A DNA stretch of 55,634 bases from positions 1-55,634 of the forward strand of contig JBMYYK010000011.1 of NCBI GenBank assembly GCA_049609325.1, given 5' to 3'. Position 1 is the stretch's first letter, and every line of letters begins with the position of its first letter. Shown in pieces: positions 42,159 to 50,606 of this stretch. The stretch comes from GCA-2733415 sp049609325 (GTDB lineage Bacteria; Bacteroidota; Bacteroidia; Flavobacteriales; Flavobacteriaceae). The position numbers and the translations under genes are program-made. The notes beneath the pieces are model-generated. The model made no database searches, was not told the origin of the DNA, and worked only from the letters and a program-made list of their open reading frames with translations.

Positions 42159-43784
42159 ATGAAATTTTGTAAAGATGTCGTTGCGTTAGTATTGCAGGTA
42201 AGGTTTGCAATTATTCCTTTTATAGTTTTTCTGCTGTATGCTATATGGACGTTATCTTTTTTAGAATTCAGAAAAGAATTAGAAAACGCAGTATCAATAC
42301 TAATCCCATTTATAAGTATTTATTATCTATTCAATTTTTTAAAATTCAACCGCTACCTCTTAATTGTTTCCTCCTTTCTCTTTGCGACTATTTGTTATTT
42401 GAAAATAGCGTTTTATGAAGTTTATGGGTTTAAATTAAGTACATCTATAGTGTATACCATATTAGAAACACATGCTGAAGAAGCTTCGTCTTACTTGGTG
42501 TCTTATATCACGTTATGTTCTGTTGTTATGACACTAGCTTATCTAGGGTTTTGCATGTATTTGGTTAAGTACTTTTTAAAAAACAGATCCCTTTCGGTAT
42601 TAAAAAAAAATAGAATTGTATTATTACTTCTTGCAATAGCTACAATATTGGTGGTTTATAGAGGATTTGTATACAAAAAATACAATTTTGTATATACAAT
42701 GTTTGATGCCTTACAGTCTTATAAACATACTCAGAACAGTTTTGAGTCTAAACTGACAAAACATGTGAATCCGGCATTTAAAAATGTAGCACAAGTTTCT
42801 GGAGAGTCGAAAACATTTGTAGTTATTATAGGTGAGTCTACAACACGACGACAAATGGGACTCTATGGATTTTATCGAGAAACGAACCCGCTTTTAAGTG
42901 CTAAAAAGAAACAGTTGAAAGTATATGATAGTGTGGTGTCTACAAGTGCGTATACTATTTTTTCGTTGAATCAAATCTTATTACATAAAAAAGATTACAT
43001 CACACCTCAAGATCATTTTGAAGATAAAGATGTGAAAGGCTCATTAGTTCAGCTAGCTAATATGGCAGGATTTGAAACGTATTGGATTTCTAATCAAAGA
43101 CCAATTGGTATAAATGAAACCTCAACGTCTAAAATAGCACGCGCGGCAAATAAAACAGTGTTTGTTAATTATGAGGATTATGATTTCGAATCATATGATG
43201 AAAAAGTGCTGCCAGAGTTAGATAAAGTGTTGTCTGAATCTCCAAAGTATAAAATGATATTTATACACTTAATGGGGGCGCATTGGAATTTTAAATACCG
43301 TTATCCAAAAGCGTATAACAAGTTCACAACAGTTCCTCAAACACCTATAAAAGATAAAGACAAGCAGCAAATTATTAATGAATATCATAATGCAATTTTA
43401 TATAATGATTTTATAGTAAATTCAGTAATTGATAAAGTTGCCGGTACACAAACAGAAAGTTATGTGACCTATTTTTCAGATCATGGCGTAGATGTGTTTG
43501 AAAATGTAACAAAAGGGGTGCAACATTCAGATAGAAACCCAACCAAGCCCATGTATGAAATTCCGTTTATTGTTTGGATGTCTGAGAGCTATGAATCAAA
43601 TGTACTTATAGATTATAAGCCACAACGTAAATATGTAATGTCAGATTTTATTCATAGTTTTTCTGAATTATCTAGTATTAAATTTGATGAGTATGATGAT
43701 ACCAAAAGCATTTTTAATGCCAATTATATATTTGATAAAACCAAAGTTGAAAACACGCGATTAGAACACATAATCTATGACTAA
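42159..43784 (+). CDS. EptA-like phosphoethanolamine transferase
   Basis: 541 residues: about five N-terminal transmembrane segments (about 15-175), then a periplasmic alkaline-phosphatase-fold domain. Key residues match EptA spacing: metal ligand E226 (IIGESTTRRQMGLYG), nucleophile candidate T266 forty residues later (STSAYT; EptA E240/T280), and D441-H442 (YFSDHGVDV; EptA D452/H453), with KGVQHSDRNPTKPMYEIPFIVW after. It probably adds phosphoethanolamine to lipid A or a surface glycan; the acceptor is not known. It overlaps the next gene by 8 bp. Confidence 0.88.
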   Translation: MKFCKDVVALVLQVRFAIIPFIVFLLYAIWTLSFLEFRKELENAVSILIPFISIYYLFNFLKFNRYLLIVSSFLFATICYLKIAFYEVYGFKLSTSIVYTILETHAEEASSYLVSYITLCSVVMTLAYLGFCMYLVKYFLKNRSLSVLKKNRIVLLLLAIATILVVYRGFVYKKYNFVYTMFDALQSYKHTQNSFESKLTKHVNPAFKNVAQVSGESKTFVVIIGESTTRRQMGLYGFYRETNPLLSAKKKQLKVYDSVVSTSAYTIFSLNQILLHKKDYITPQDHFEDKDVKGSLVQLANMAGFETYWISNQRPIGINETSTSKIARAANKTVFVNYEDYDFESYDEKVLPELDKVLSESPKYKMIFIHLMGAHWNFKYRYPKAYNKFTTVPQTPIKDKDKQQIINEYHNAILYNDFIVNSVIDKVAGTQTESYVTYFSDHGVDVFENVTKGVQHSDRNPTKPMYEIPFIVWMSESYESNVLIDYKPQRKYVMSDFIHSFSELSSIKFDEYDDTKSIFNANYIFDKTKVENTRLEHIIYD

Positions 43785-44529
43785 AATTCAAAACATAATA
43801 ACATTTTGGATAGATGCTTTTTTTATAGGCATAGTATTTTACGTTATTTGTCAATATCTTCCTTATAGGATTGAGCATTTTACAAATTTGCATAAAGTGC
43901 ACGCACATAGAGCAAATACCTTAACTAAATTGCAACAAGCGCATTGGTATTATGAAGGGGTAGAGTTAGATGTATATTATGACGAAATAACAGATACATT
44001 TGACATTTTTCATCCGCCGGCGCAGAGTATTGGCTTAAGTTTAGAAGAATATCTATCTAAAATCACAGATAAAAAATTAAAAATATGGCTAGATTTTAAA
44101 AATTTAACCGAAGCGAATAAAATTCCTGCCAGAGCGAAATTAAATGCATTACTTTCAAAATTTCAATTGAAAAAACAAATGTTTTTAGTTGAGTCAAAAC
44201 ATATCATTCACTTGCAATATTTTAAGGCTAATGGTTTTAAAACGAGCTATTATGTACCAAGTGATTTATACCAATCAAACCTGTGTTATAAAGACTCTAT
44301 ATATAATTTGATAGCAAGATATAATAAGCAAAGTATATCATTCACTCATCATAATTATAATGAGTTGCATCATAAATTTCCTTTACGCCATAAGTATGTT
44401 TGGGCGTTATTTGGGCATCCGTTAGGGAAAACAAGATTAAAACAGATGCATTCAACACGACAAATACTTAAAGACTCCACCGTAAAACGACTTTTGGTAC
44501 CTTTTAAAAGTATTGGCGGAAATAGATAA
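43777..44529 (+). CDS. GDPD-like / FAM151-like phosphodiesterase-fold protein
   Basis: 250 residues: one N-terminal transmembrane segment (about 8-28), then a PLC-like TIM-barrel pattern. H44-R45 (HAHRANT), E63-x-D65 (GVELDVYYDE) and H79 (FHPP) correspond to the catalytic His, metal-binding Glu/Asp and second His of glycerophosphodiester phosphodiesterases. The typical ENT after HRG is changed (HRANT). It overlaps the phosphoethanolamine transferase gene by 8 bp, so the products probably act together on a lipid headgroup or surface phosphodiester. Activity is inferred. Confidence 0.7.
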   Translation: MTKIQNIITFWIDAFFIGIVFYVICQYLPYRIEHFTNLHKVHAHRANTLTKLQQAHWYYEGVELDVYYDEITDTFDIFHPPAQSIGLSLEEYLSKITDKKLKIWLDFKNLTEANKIPARAKLNALLSKFQLKKQMFLVESKHIIHLQYFKANGFKTSYYVPSDLYQSNLCYKDSIYNLIARYNKQSISFTHHNYNELHHKFPLRHKYVWALFGHPLGKTRLKQMHSTRQILKDSTVKRLLVPFKSIGGNR

Positions 44530-44547
44530 CTTATGACTAATATTTCT

Positions 44548-44555
44548 TAAATTTG
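44548..44555 (+). promoter_or_regulatory. Promoter -7 element of pyrR-pyrB
   Basis: TAAATTTG is an exact TAnnTTTG match, 25 bp before the preferred pyrR ATG at 44581. A TTG start at 44572 would leave little room. Confidence 0.6.
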
Positions 44556-44580
44556 TTTTCCAAATAATAGTTTGGAATTC

Positions 44581-45123
44581 ATGACAGAGCAAAAAGTATT
44601 ACTTAATGCAAAAGAAGTTAATATCATACTTCATCGGTTAACCACTCAGTTAATTGAAAAACATGAAGATTTCTCTAACACCGTACTGATAGGAATACAG
44701 CCGAGAGGTGCTTTTTTAGCAAAGCGCATCAAATCTTTATTAGAAGACTTTTATAATATCTCAGATGTTAAATTAGGACTTTTAGACATTACATTTTATA
44801 GAGATGATTTCAGGAGAGGGGATAAAACGTTAACGGCAAACTCCACTACAATTGATTTTTTAATTGAAGATAAAAATGTCATTTTTATTGATGATGTGCT
44901 TTATACAGGACGAAGCATAAGCGCAGCCCTTTCAGCAATGCAATCGTTCGGTAGACCTAAAGATGTAGAGTTATTAACACTTATTGACAGACGATTTAGC
45001 AGACATTTACCAATACAGCCAAATTATAGAGGACGTCAAGTAGATGTGATTAATCAAGAAAAAGTGTCAGTAATCTGGGCAGAGAATGAGGGAGAAGATG
45101 CCGTTTATTTAATATCAAAATAA
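44581..45123 (+). CDS. pyrR: PyrR bifunctional regulator / uracil phosphoribosyltransferase
   Basis: 180 residues from the ATG at 44581; an in-frame TTG three codons earlier is the weaker choice. The PRPP loop is VIFIDDVLYTGRSISAAL, with IGIQPRGAFLAKRI and the C-terminal YRGRQVDVINQEKVSVIW. PyrR binds pyr mRNA and makes UMP from uracil in other bacteria. Four bp before pyrB. No classical PyrR-binding attenuator was found in the short leader, so here it may act mainly as an enzyme or elsewhere. Confidence 0.93.
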   Translation: MTEQKVLLNAKEVNIILHRLTTQLIEKHEDFSNTVLIGIQPRGAFLAKRIKSLLEDFYNISDVKLGLLDITFYRDDFRRGDKTLTANSTTIDFLIEDKNVIFIDDVLYTGRSISAALSAMQSFGRPKDVELLTLIDRRFSRHLPIQPNYRGRQVDVINQEKVSVIWAENEGEDAVYLISK

Positions 45124-45127
45124 TATA

Positions 45128-46060
45128 ATGAGCGAATTAAGTGTAAACCATTTATTAGGAATTAAATACATTCAACCGGAAGATATTGAATTGATATTTA
45201 AAACAGCTGATCATTTTAAAGAAGTCATTAACAGACCTATTAAAAAAGTCCCATCGTTACGTGATATTACAATTGCTAATTTGTTTTTTGAAAATTCAAC
45301 ACGTACCAAACTCTCTTTTGAATTGGCTGAAAAACGACTATCTGCCGATGTAGTGAATTTTTCTGCGGCGCAGTCATCAGTTAAAAAAGGAGAAACTTTA
45401 ATTGATACAGTTAATAACATCTTATCCATGAAAGTAGATATGGTAGTAATGCGTCATCCTAATCCAGGAGCTGGTGTGTTTTTATCAAAACATATTGGTG
45501 CAAGTATTGTTAATGCTGGTGATGGTGCACATGAACACCCAACACAAGCCTTACTAGATTCGTATTCCATTCGTGAAAAGTTAGGTGAAGTATCTGGAAA
45601 AAATGTCGTTATTGTTGGTGATATTTTACATTCAAGAGTGGCATTATCTAATATATATGCCTTGCAAAAACAAGGGGCAAATGTAAAAGTTTGTGGTCCA
45701 AAAACCTTAATTCCTAAACATATAGAAAAGTTAGGAGTTGGTGTTGAAACTAATTTACGCAAAGCCTTAGAATGGGCTGATGTAGCTAATATGCTACGTA
45801 TACAAAATGAACGTTTAGATATAAGTTATTTTCCGTCTACAAGAGAATATACCCAACAGTTTCAAGTGACCAAAAACTTGTTAAATTCTTTAGATAAAGA
45901 TATTGTAATAATGCATCCTGGACCAATCAATAGAGGTGTAGAAATTACAAGTGATGTAGCAGATTCTGATCAAGCTATTATACTAAACCAAGTAGAAAAT
46001 GGTGTGGCAATTAGGATGGCTGTACTATATTTATTAGCTTCAAAAATAAAACAATTATGA
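45128..46060 (+). CDS. pyrB: Aspartate carbamoyltransferase catalytic chain
   Basis: 310 residues. It condenses carbamoyl phosphate with aspartate in pyrimidine synthesis. Signatures are FENSTRTKLSFELAEKRL (carbamoyl-phosphate loop), HPTQALLDSYSI, MLRIQNERLD and HPGPINRGVEI. No pyrI regulatory chain in the window. It overlaps the next gene by 4 bp (ATGA). Confidence 0.97.
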   Translation: MSELSVNHLLGIKYIQPEDIELIFKTADHFKEVINRPIKKVPSLRDITIANLFFENSTRTKLSFELAEKRLSADVVNFSAAQSSVKKGETLIDTVNNILSMKVDMVVMRHPNPGAGVFLSKHIGASIVNAGDGAHEHPTQALLDSYSIREKLGEVSGKNVVIVGDILHSRVALSNIYALQKQGANVKVCGPKTLIPKHIEKLGVGVETNLRKALEWADVANMLRIQNERLDISYFPSTREYTQQFQVTKNLLNSLDKDIVIMHPGPINRGVEITSDVADSDQAIILNQVENGVAIRMAVLYLLASKIKQL

Positions 46061-46389
46061 TTTTTAGTAGAACAGGTAATATTACAGTTGTTACTCAAGA
46101 GCGTGCCTCAATTATTGAGTTAGTGGCTAATATTGAAAAAAAGTACGACCAAATAAAACATGATAACATCATTGTAAATCTTTTTTCTGTTAAAGAGATA
46201 GAGCCTAGCGCCATCAATGATTTTTTATTACTTTCTAATAAGCATACATCAACAAACAAGTCATTTGTGGTGGTTACCAATAAAATTGATATTGATACAG
46301 TTCCTGAAGAGCTTACTGTTGTACCAACATTACAAGAAGCACATGACATTATTGAAATGGAAGAAATAGAACGTGATTTAGGTATTTAA
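46057..46389 (+). CDS. STAS-like small protein between pyrB and rnz
   Basis: 110 residues. The alternating beta-alpha pattern (ITVVTQERASIIELVANIEK, NIIVNLFSVKEIEPSAINDF, SFVVVTNKID) resembles a STAS-like fold. No signal peptide or catalytic motif. It overlaps pyrB by 4 bp and precedes rnz by 17 bp. Such ORFs are sometimes mislabelled ribonuclease Z from their neighbour; they contain no HxHxDH motif. Role unknown. Confidence 0.75.
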   Translation: MIFSRTGNITVVTQERASIIELVANIEKKYDQIKHDNIIVNLFSVKEIEPSAINDFLLLSNKHTSTNKSFVVVTNKIDIDTVPEELTVVPTLQEAHDIIEMEEIERDLGI

Positions 46390-46406
46390 TTGCGTTATTA
46401 CTCTAT

Positions 46407-47312
46407 ATGAAATTAACCATTTTAGGATGTTATAGTGCCACACCGCGAGCGTTTACCAACCCGACATCTCAAATATTGGAGATTAAGGGCCATTTGTTTT
46501 TAATAGATTGTGGTGAAGGCACACAACTTCAATTAAGAAAATTTAAAATTAAGTTTTCAAGAATTAAGCACATATTTATTTCTCATTTGCATGGGGATCA
46601 CTTTTATGGGTTAATTGGTTTAATTTCTACATTTAGATTACTCGGTAGAGAAGCAGACTTGCATATTTATGGCCCAAAAGGCATAAAAGAAGTTACGCTT
46701 CTGCAATTGAAATTAGGGCGTTCTTATGGGGGATATAATTTGATTTTTCATGAGTTAGAATCTAATGCATCAGAACTTATTTTTGAAGATGAAAAAATAA
46801 CCGTTCATACCATACCTTTAGATCATAGAGTGTATACCAACGGCTTCTTGTTTAAAGAAAAACTAGGTGAAAGAAAACTAAACATTAACGCTGTGTTGAA
46901 TAATGACATTGAGCAATGTGATTATAGAAATATTAAGTTAGGGAAAGATGTCATGAACAAAAATGGTAAAGTAATACAGAATTCAACACTTACTTTTGAA
47001 CCTGACCCGCCAAAAAGTTATGCGTTTTGTAGTGATACAATGTATACAGAAACCATACTACCAATAATTAAGGATACAACAGTATTATATCATGAAAGTA
47101 CGTTTTTAGAGGCCCATGAACAGTTATGTGTAAAAACAAAACACTCTACGGCAAAACAAGCCGCTCAAATTGCGTTAAAAGCTAATGTACAGCAACTCAT
47201 TTTAGGACATTATTCTACTCGTTATAAAACATTAGATCATTTTAAAGAAGAAGCGGAAACAGTTTTTAAGTCTGTTCATTTAGCAGATGATGGCAAAGTG
47301 TTTAACTTCTAG
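46407..47312 (+). CDS. rnz: Ribonuclease Z
   Basis: 301 residues. It cuts tRNA precursors at the 3' end. Metal motif is H60-x-H62-x-D64-H65 (SHLHGDHFYGL), with later ligands in LDHRVYTNGF, YAFCSDTMY and ILGHYSTRY. Relevant here because the tRNA-His in this window lacks an encoded CCA, the class RNase Z matures. Its last 11 bp overlap the convergent SRPBCC gene. Confidence 0.95.
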   Translation: MKLTILGCYSATPRAFTNPTSQILEIKGHLFLIDCGEGTQLQLRKFKIKFSRIKHIFISHLHGDHFYGLIGLISTFRLLGREADLHIYGPKGIKEVTLLQLKLGRSYGGYNLIFHELESNASELIFEDEKITVHTIPLDHRVYTNGFLFKEKLGERKLNINAVLNNDIEQCDYRNIKLGKDVMNKNGKVIQNSTLTFEPDPPKSYAFCSDTMYTETILPIIKDTTVLYHESTFLEAHEQLCVKTKHSTAKQAAQIALKANVQQLILGHYSTRYKTLDHFKEEAETVFKSVHLADDGKVFNF

Positions 47313-47739
47313 TTTCTAAATGAACTTTAAAACGGTCTACCCATTTTTTCACTTGTGTTTTAAACCAACTAGGAGCAATGAAGGCCATAGTTTTCATAAA
47401 AACACCTCTAAATTCTAAATAGTCAATTTCGGTGTAATATTCAGTAGTCGAATCATCTATAGCTTTAAAACACACTTTCATAGTGTTGCTAGAGTATTTA
47501 TGTTCATAATGTCCAATAAATACTCCTGGTAAGTTATGCTCTATTATGGTTTCGATTAATTCAAACTTGTCATAAATAAACTTTGCTGTGGCCCCTTTTT
47601 CTCCTTGTTGTTCAGAAATAGGTATAATTTCTTTAAAACCGTCTTGACATATTTTCATCACTTCAGGATCTTCAAAGGCTTGAACAACAACATCAATAGG
47701 TTGCTGAATTGTAACAGTATAATTAAATTTCATATTCAA
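47302..47739 (-). CDS. SRPBCC family protein
   Basis: 145 residues with the START/Bet v1-like pattern: YTVTIQQPIDVVVQAFEDPE at the N-terminus, central beta strands and a long C-terminal helix (WFKTQVKKWVDRFKVHLE). Such proteins bind hydrophobic ligands in the cytosol; the ligand is unknown. It overlaps the end of rnz by 11 bp tail to tail and is divergent from pdxH across 50 bp. Confidence 0.85.
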   Translation of the reverse strand: MNMKFNYTVTIQQPIDVVVQAFEDPEVMKICQDGFKEIIPISEQQGEKGATAKFIYDKFELIETIIEHNLPGVFIGHYEHKYSSNTMKVCFKAIDDSTTEYYTEIDYLEFRGVFMKTMAFIAPSWFKTQVKKWVDRFKVHLETRS

Positions 47740-47789
47740 AAACGGTTAGTATCCTCATTAAAGATAATTAATTCTTGTAAATTGCAACT

Positions 47790-48434
47790 ATGAATAAAGA
47801 TTTAAGTCACTATAGAAAATCCTACGAAAAGTCTGAGCTTTCCATAACTACAGTTCCAGATAACCCAATGCAGTTGTTTCAAACATGGTTTTATGAGGTT
47901 GATGCGTCAAACACAATAGATGAAGCTAATGCAATGACTGTGTCAACAATTGGCTTAGATGGTTTTCCAAAAAGTAGAGTGGTTCTGTTAAAAAAATACA
48001 CACATGAAGGGTTTATCTTTTACACCAATTATAACAGTGAAAAAGGTAAGGCCATTAGTGCAAACAATACTATTTGTTTGTCATTTTTTTGGCATGCTGC
48101 AGAGCGTCAAATTATAATTAAAGGTAGGGCAGAGAAGGTGTCAGAAAATATGTCTGATGGTTATTTTGAATCACGACCAAAAGGAAGTCAATTAGGTGCT
48201 ATAGTTTCTGAGCAAAGTCAAGTTGTAACAAAGGCTGTTTTAGAAGAGCGACTAAAAACTTTAGAAGCAAAATATTCAGATACAGCAATACCACGACCGA
48301 AACATTGGGGGGGCTATATTGTTAAGCCTGTAGAAATTGAATTCTGGCAAGGACGCCCGAACAGACTACACGATAGAATTCGTTATAAATTAGAAGAAGA
48401 TTACTCTTGGAAAATTGAGCGTTTAGCGCCGTAA
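47790..48434 (+). CDS. pdxH: Pyridoxamine 5'-phosphate oxidase
   Basis: 214 residues, standard length. It oxidises PNP/PMP to PLP with FMN. Motifs are SRVVLLKKYTHEGFIFYTNY (FMN binding), SFFWHAAERQIIIKGRAEKV, ESRPKGSQLGAIVSEQS and the C-terminal EFWQGRPNRLHDRIRY, all typical. It is followed by the three-hairpin gap. Confidence 0.96.
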   Translation: MNKDLSHYRKSYEKSELSITTVPDNPMQLFQTWFYEVDASNTIDEANAMTVSTIGLDGFPKSRVVLLKKYTHEGFIFYTNYNSEKGKAISANNTICLSFFWHAAERQIIIKGRAEKVSENMSDGYFESRPKGSQLGAIVSEQSQVVTKAVLEERLKTLEAKYSDTAIPRPKHWGGYIVKPVEIEFWQGRPNRLHDRIRYKLEEDYSWKIERLAP

Positions 48435-48443
48435 AAAAAAGTA

Positions 48444-48515
48444 AAAACTACTCCGAGTTGATATCAACTTAACCCTAATAATTACACAATTTTTGATGTA
48501 ACACGAAGTAGTTTT
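48444..48515. repeat. Structured element copy 1 of 3
   Basis: Outer stem AAAACTACT (48444-48452) with AGTAGTTTT (48507-48515), then CG/CG, inner stem ATCAA (48463-48467) with TTGAT (48493-48497), and a 25-nt terminal loop holding CTTAACCC and ACACAAT. The inner part also contains the palindrome GTTGATATCAAC. Confidence 0.8.
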
Positions 48516-48541
48516 CTATGTGGTTTTATAATTATGAAACC

Positions 48542-48602
48542 ACTTTATGATACTATCAGCTTAAACCCCAAGTAATACACAATTTGATAGTATTCATAAA
48601 GT
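48542..48602. repeat. Structured element copy 2 of 3
   Basis: Outer stem ACTTTATGA (48542-48550) with TCATAAAGT (48594-48602), one bulged T, inner stem TACTATCA (48551-48558) with TGATAGTA (48585-48592), 17 bp in all, and a 26-nt loop holding CTTAAACCC and ACACAAT. The outer arms share no sequence with copies 1 and 3. Confidence 0.82.
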
Positions 48603-48619
48603 AATTTCATGTAATTTTT

Positions 48620-48694
48620 AAAAACTGCTTCAGAGTTGTATCAACCTTAAACCCTTATTAACACAATCTTTGATAGTCCCTCTGAAGCAATTTT
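48620..48694. repeat. Structured element copy 3 of 3
   Basis: Outer stem TGCTTCAGAG (48626-48635) with CTCTGAAGCA (48680-48689), extended by AAAA/TTTT, inner stem TATCAA (48639-48644) with TTGATA (48670-48675), and a 25-nt loop holding CTTAAACCC and ACACAAT. It ends 5 bp before the stop of the minus-strand OmpA gene. Confidence 0.82.
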
Positions 48695-48699
48695 AATGC

Positions 48700-50604
48700 C
48701 TATTCCATTTTTTCAATTACAAATTCTGTTCGTCTGTTGGCTTGATGTTCATCATCGTTACATTTTACACCATCACCACAATCATTAGTAAGCTTATACT
48801 CACCATAACCTTTGTGTGAAGTGATACGTTTTGCATCGATACCTTGTTTAATAAAGTAATTATATGTTGATGCTGCACGTCTTGACGACAGACGTTCATT
48901 ATATTTAGCAGATCCTCTTGAATCGGTATGCGACTCTATATGAATAACCATATCTTTATATTTATTCATGACCGCTATTATTTTATTCAGTTCCGGTTTG
49001 GCATCTTCTCTAATATCACTTTTGTCAAAGTCAAAATAGATGATATCTGTACTTAAACCCGCCAAAACATTCATGTCTTTTAAAGGGTCTAACTCCAAAT
49101 TCACCACTAATTCAGTATACGATTCTTGATTGTGTGAACTAAACGCCTTAATTGTATTTTCAAATTTAGGTTTATCACCATTTAATTGATAGTTATGGTC
49201 TCGTTCAATTATTTTCTCATAATAGCCATCTGCACCAGTGGTCACTTGATATATAATTTCTCCTTTGCTATTTGATAATAGTATGGTAGCGTGTTCTAAA
49301 GGTTCATGAGTAATTTTATCGGTTACAATTCCTTTTAAGGTTAAATCGATAGCTCTTGTAAATGAATAAATATCATCATCACCAACACCGCCTTCACGGT
49401 TAGATGCAAAGTAGCCTTTTGTACCAGCTTTGTTAATATTGAATGCAAAATCATCTTGTGTGCTATTAATTGGTTCACCAAGGTTGGCTACATTCTGATA
49501 GTTATCGTCTTGGTATTCTGCAACGAAAATATCCAGTTGTCCGAGACCTAAATGCCCTTCAGAAGAGAAGTACAGTTTTTCTTCTTCAGAATTATAAAAC
49601 GGAAACATTTCATTCCCTTCAGTGTTAATTGTAGGTCCTAAATTCATAGGTTTTCTAACTCCTCCACGGTCATGAATTTCGGAAACATAAATATCTGTAC
49701 CACCATAACCACCTGGCATGTCTGATGTAAAGAATAGTTTTTTTCCATCAGCACTGATTGATGGGTGCCCAATAGAGTAGGAGTCACTACTAAAAAACAA
49801 AGGTTTGCTATTCTGCCATTTTCCATCTACCCATTCGGCTTTAAAGATTTTTAAATTATTTATGTTTTGATCATCTTTAATTTCTTTTTTATTGAAATAA
49901 TTATTTCGAGTAAAAAACATGTATTTTCCATCTGGAGTGAAACAAGCTGCGCCTTCATGAAGTTTTGTATTTACACCATCTTCAATTCTTGTCACCAAAT
50001 TAGAGCTGTCATTCACTTTAAAGATGTCTAAAAACGGTTGATTGTTCCAATTGTAGATACGTTTTACACTAGCATCTTCATCTTCACGAGCAGAGACAAA
50101 ATAGGTGTGCCCTTTATGACGTATAGCTCCATAATCACTATTAGTAGTATTGAGAGGACTGTTTGCGATAGTATATCTTTTTTTACGTTTTTGAATCACG
50201 TCAATAAAATCTAAGTCGTTAAAAAACTGATTCACTCTAGAGTCAACGACTCCTGTAGCTTTAAATTTTCGCATCCATTTTTCTGATTTTTTATAGTCAC
50301 CAGAGGCTCTTAATGCTTGCGCATAGGCATAGAAATATTTTGGATCTGTATCCTTTTGTTTTACGACTCTTTTGTAATAGTTTACTGCTTTTTGTGGCTG
50401 ACGCAAAAGCATATAACAATCACCAATTTGTTTATTGACATAGCTGTTGTTTGGATCTTTATCTAATGCTGCTTGATAAAAATCTATAGCTTTTACGTAA
50501 GAGAATTTGTCAAATAACTTATCCCCATGATGAATTTTTCCACTCTGAGCATATAATGTTATACTCAATAGAAACATACTGATATATAGAACTGCTGTTT
50601 TCAT
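48700..50604 (-). CDS. PD40 beta-propeller / OmpA family envelope protein, second copy
   Basis: 634 residues with the same order as 3826-5739: signal peptide (LYAQS), TPR-like region with KDPNNSYVNKQIGDCYMLL, PD40 repeats at about 155-420 (TPDGKYMFFTRN, SADGKKLFFTSD, NREGGVGDDDIYSF), a carboxypeptidase-regulatory-like domain, and OmpA at about 520-634 (HTDSRGSAKYNERLSSRRA). It is the third gene of the minus-strand cassette, 2 bp after porP. Paralogue of the first cassette gene, not a recent copy. Confidence 0.9.
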   Translation of the reverse strand: MKTAVLYISMFLLSITLYAQSGKIHHGDKLFDKFSYVKAIDFYQAALDKDPNNSYVNKQIGDCYMLLRQPQKAVNYYKRVVKQKDTDPKYFYAYAQALRASGDYKKSEKWMRKFKATGVVDSRVNQFFNDLDFIDVIQKRKKRYTIANSPLNTTNSDYGAIRHKGHTYFVSAREDEDASVKRIYNWNNQPFLDIFKVNDSSNLVTRIEDGVNTKLHEGAACFTPDGKYMFFTRNNYFNKKEIKDDQNINNLKIFKAEWVDGKWQNSKPLFFSSDSYSIGHPSISADGKKLFFTSDMPGGYGGTDIYVSEIHDRGGVRKPMNLGPTINTEGNEMFPFYNSEEEKLYFSSEGHLGLGQLDIFVAEYQDDNYQNVANLGEPINSTQDDFAFNINKAGTKGYFASNREGGVGDDDIYSFTRAIDLTLKGIVTDKITHEPLEHATILLSNSKGEIIYQVTTGADGYYEKIIERDHNYQLNGDKPKFENTIKAFSSHNQESYTELVVNLELDPLKDMNVLAGLSTDIIYFDFDKSDIREDAKPELNKIIAVMNKYKDMVIHIESHTDSRGSAKYNERLSSRRAASTYNYFIKQGIDAKRITSHKGYGEYKLTNDCGDGVKCNDDEHQANRRTEFVIEKME

Positions 50605-50606
50605 AA

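Noticed and set aside
44572..44580. TTG start for pyrR
   Set aside because: The ATG at 44581 has better promoter spacing and fits the family N-terminus.
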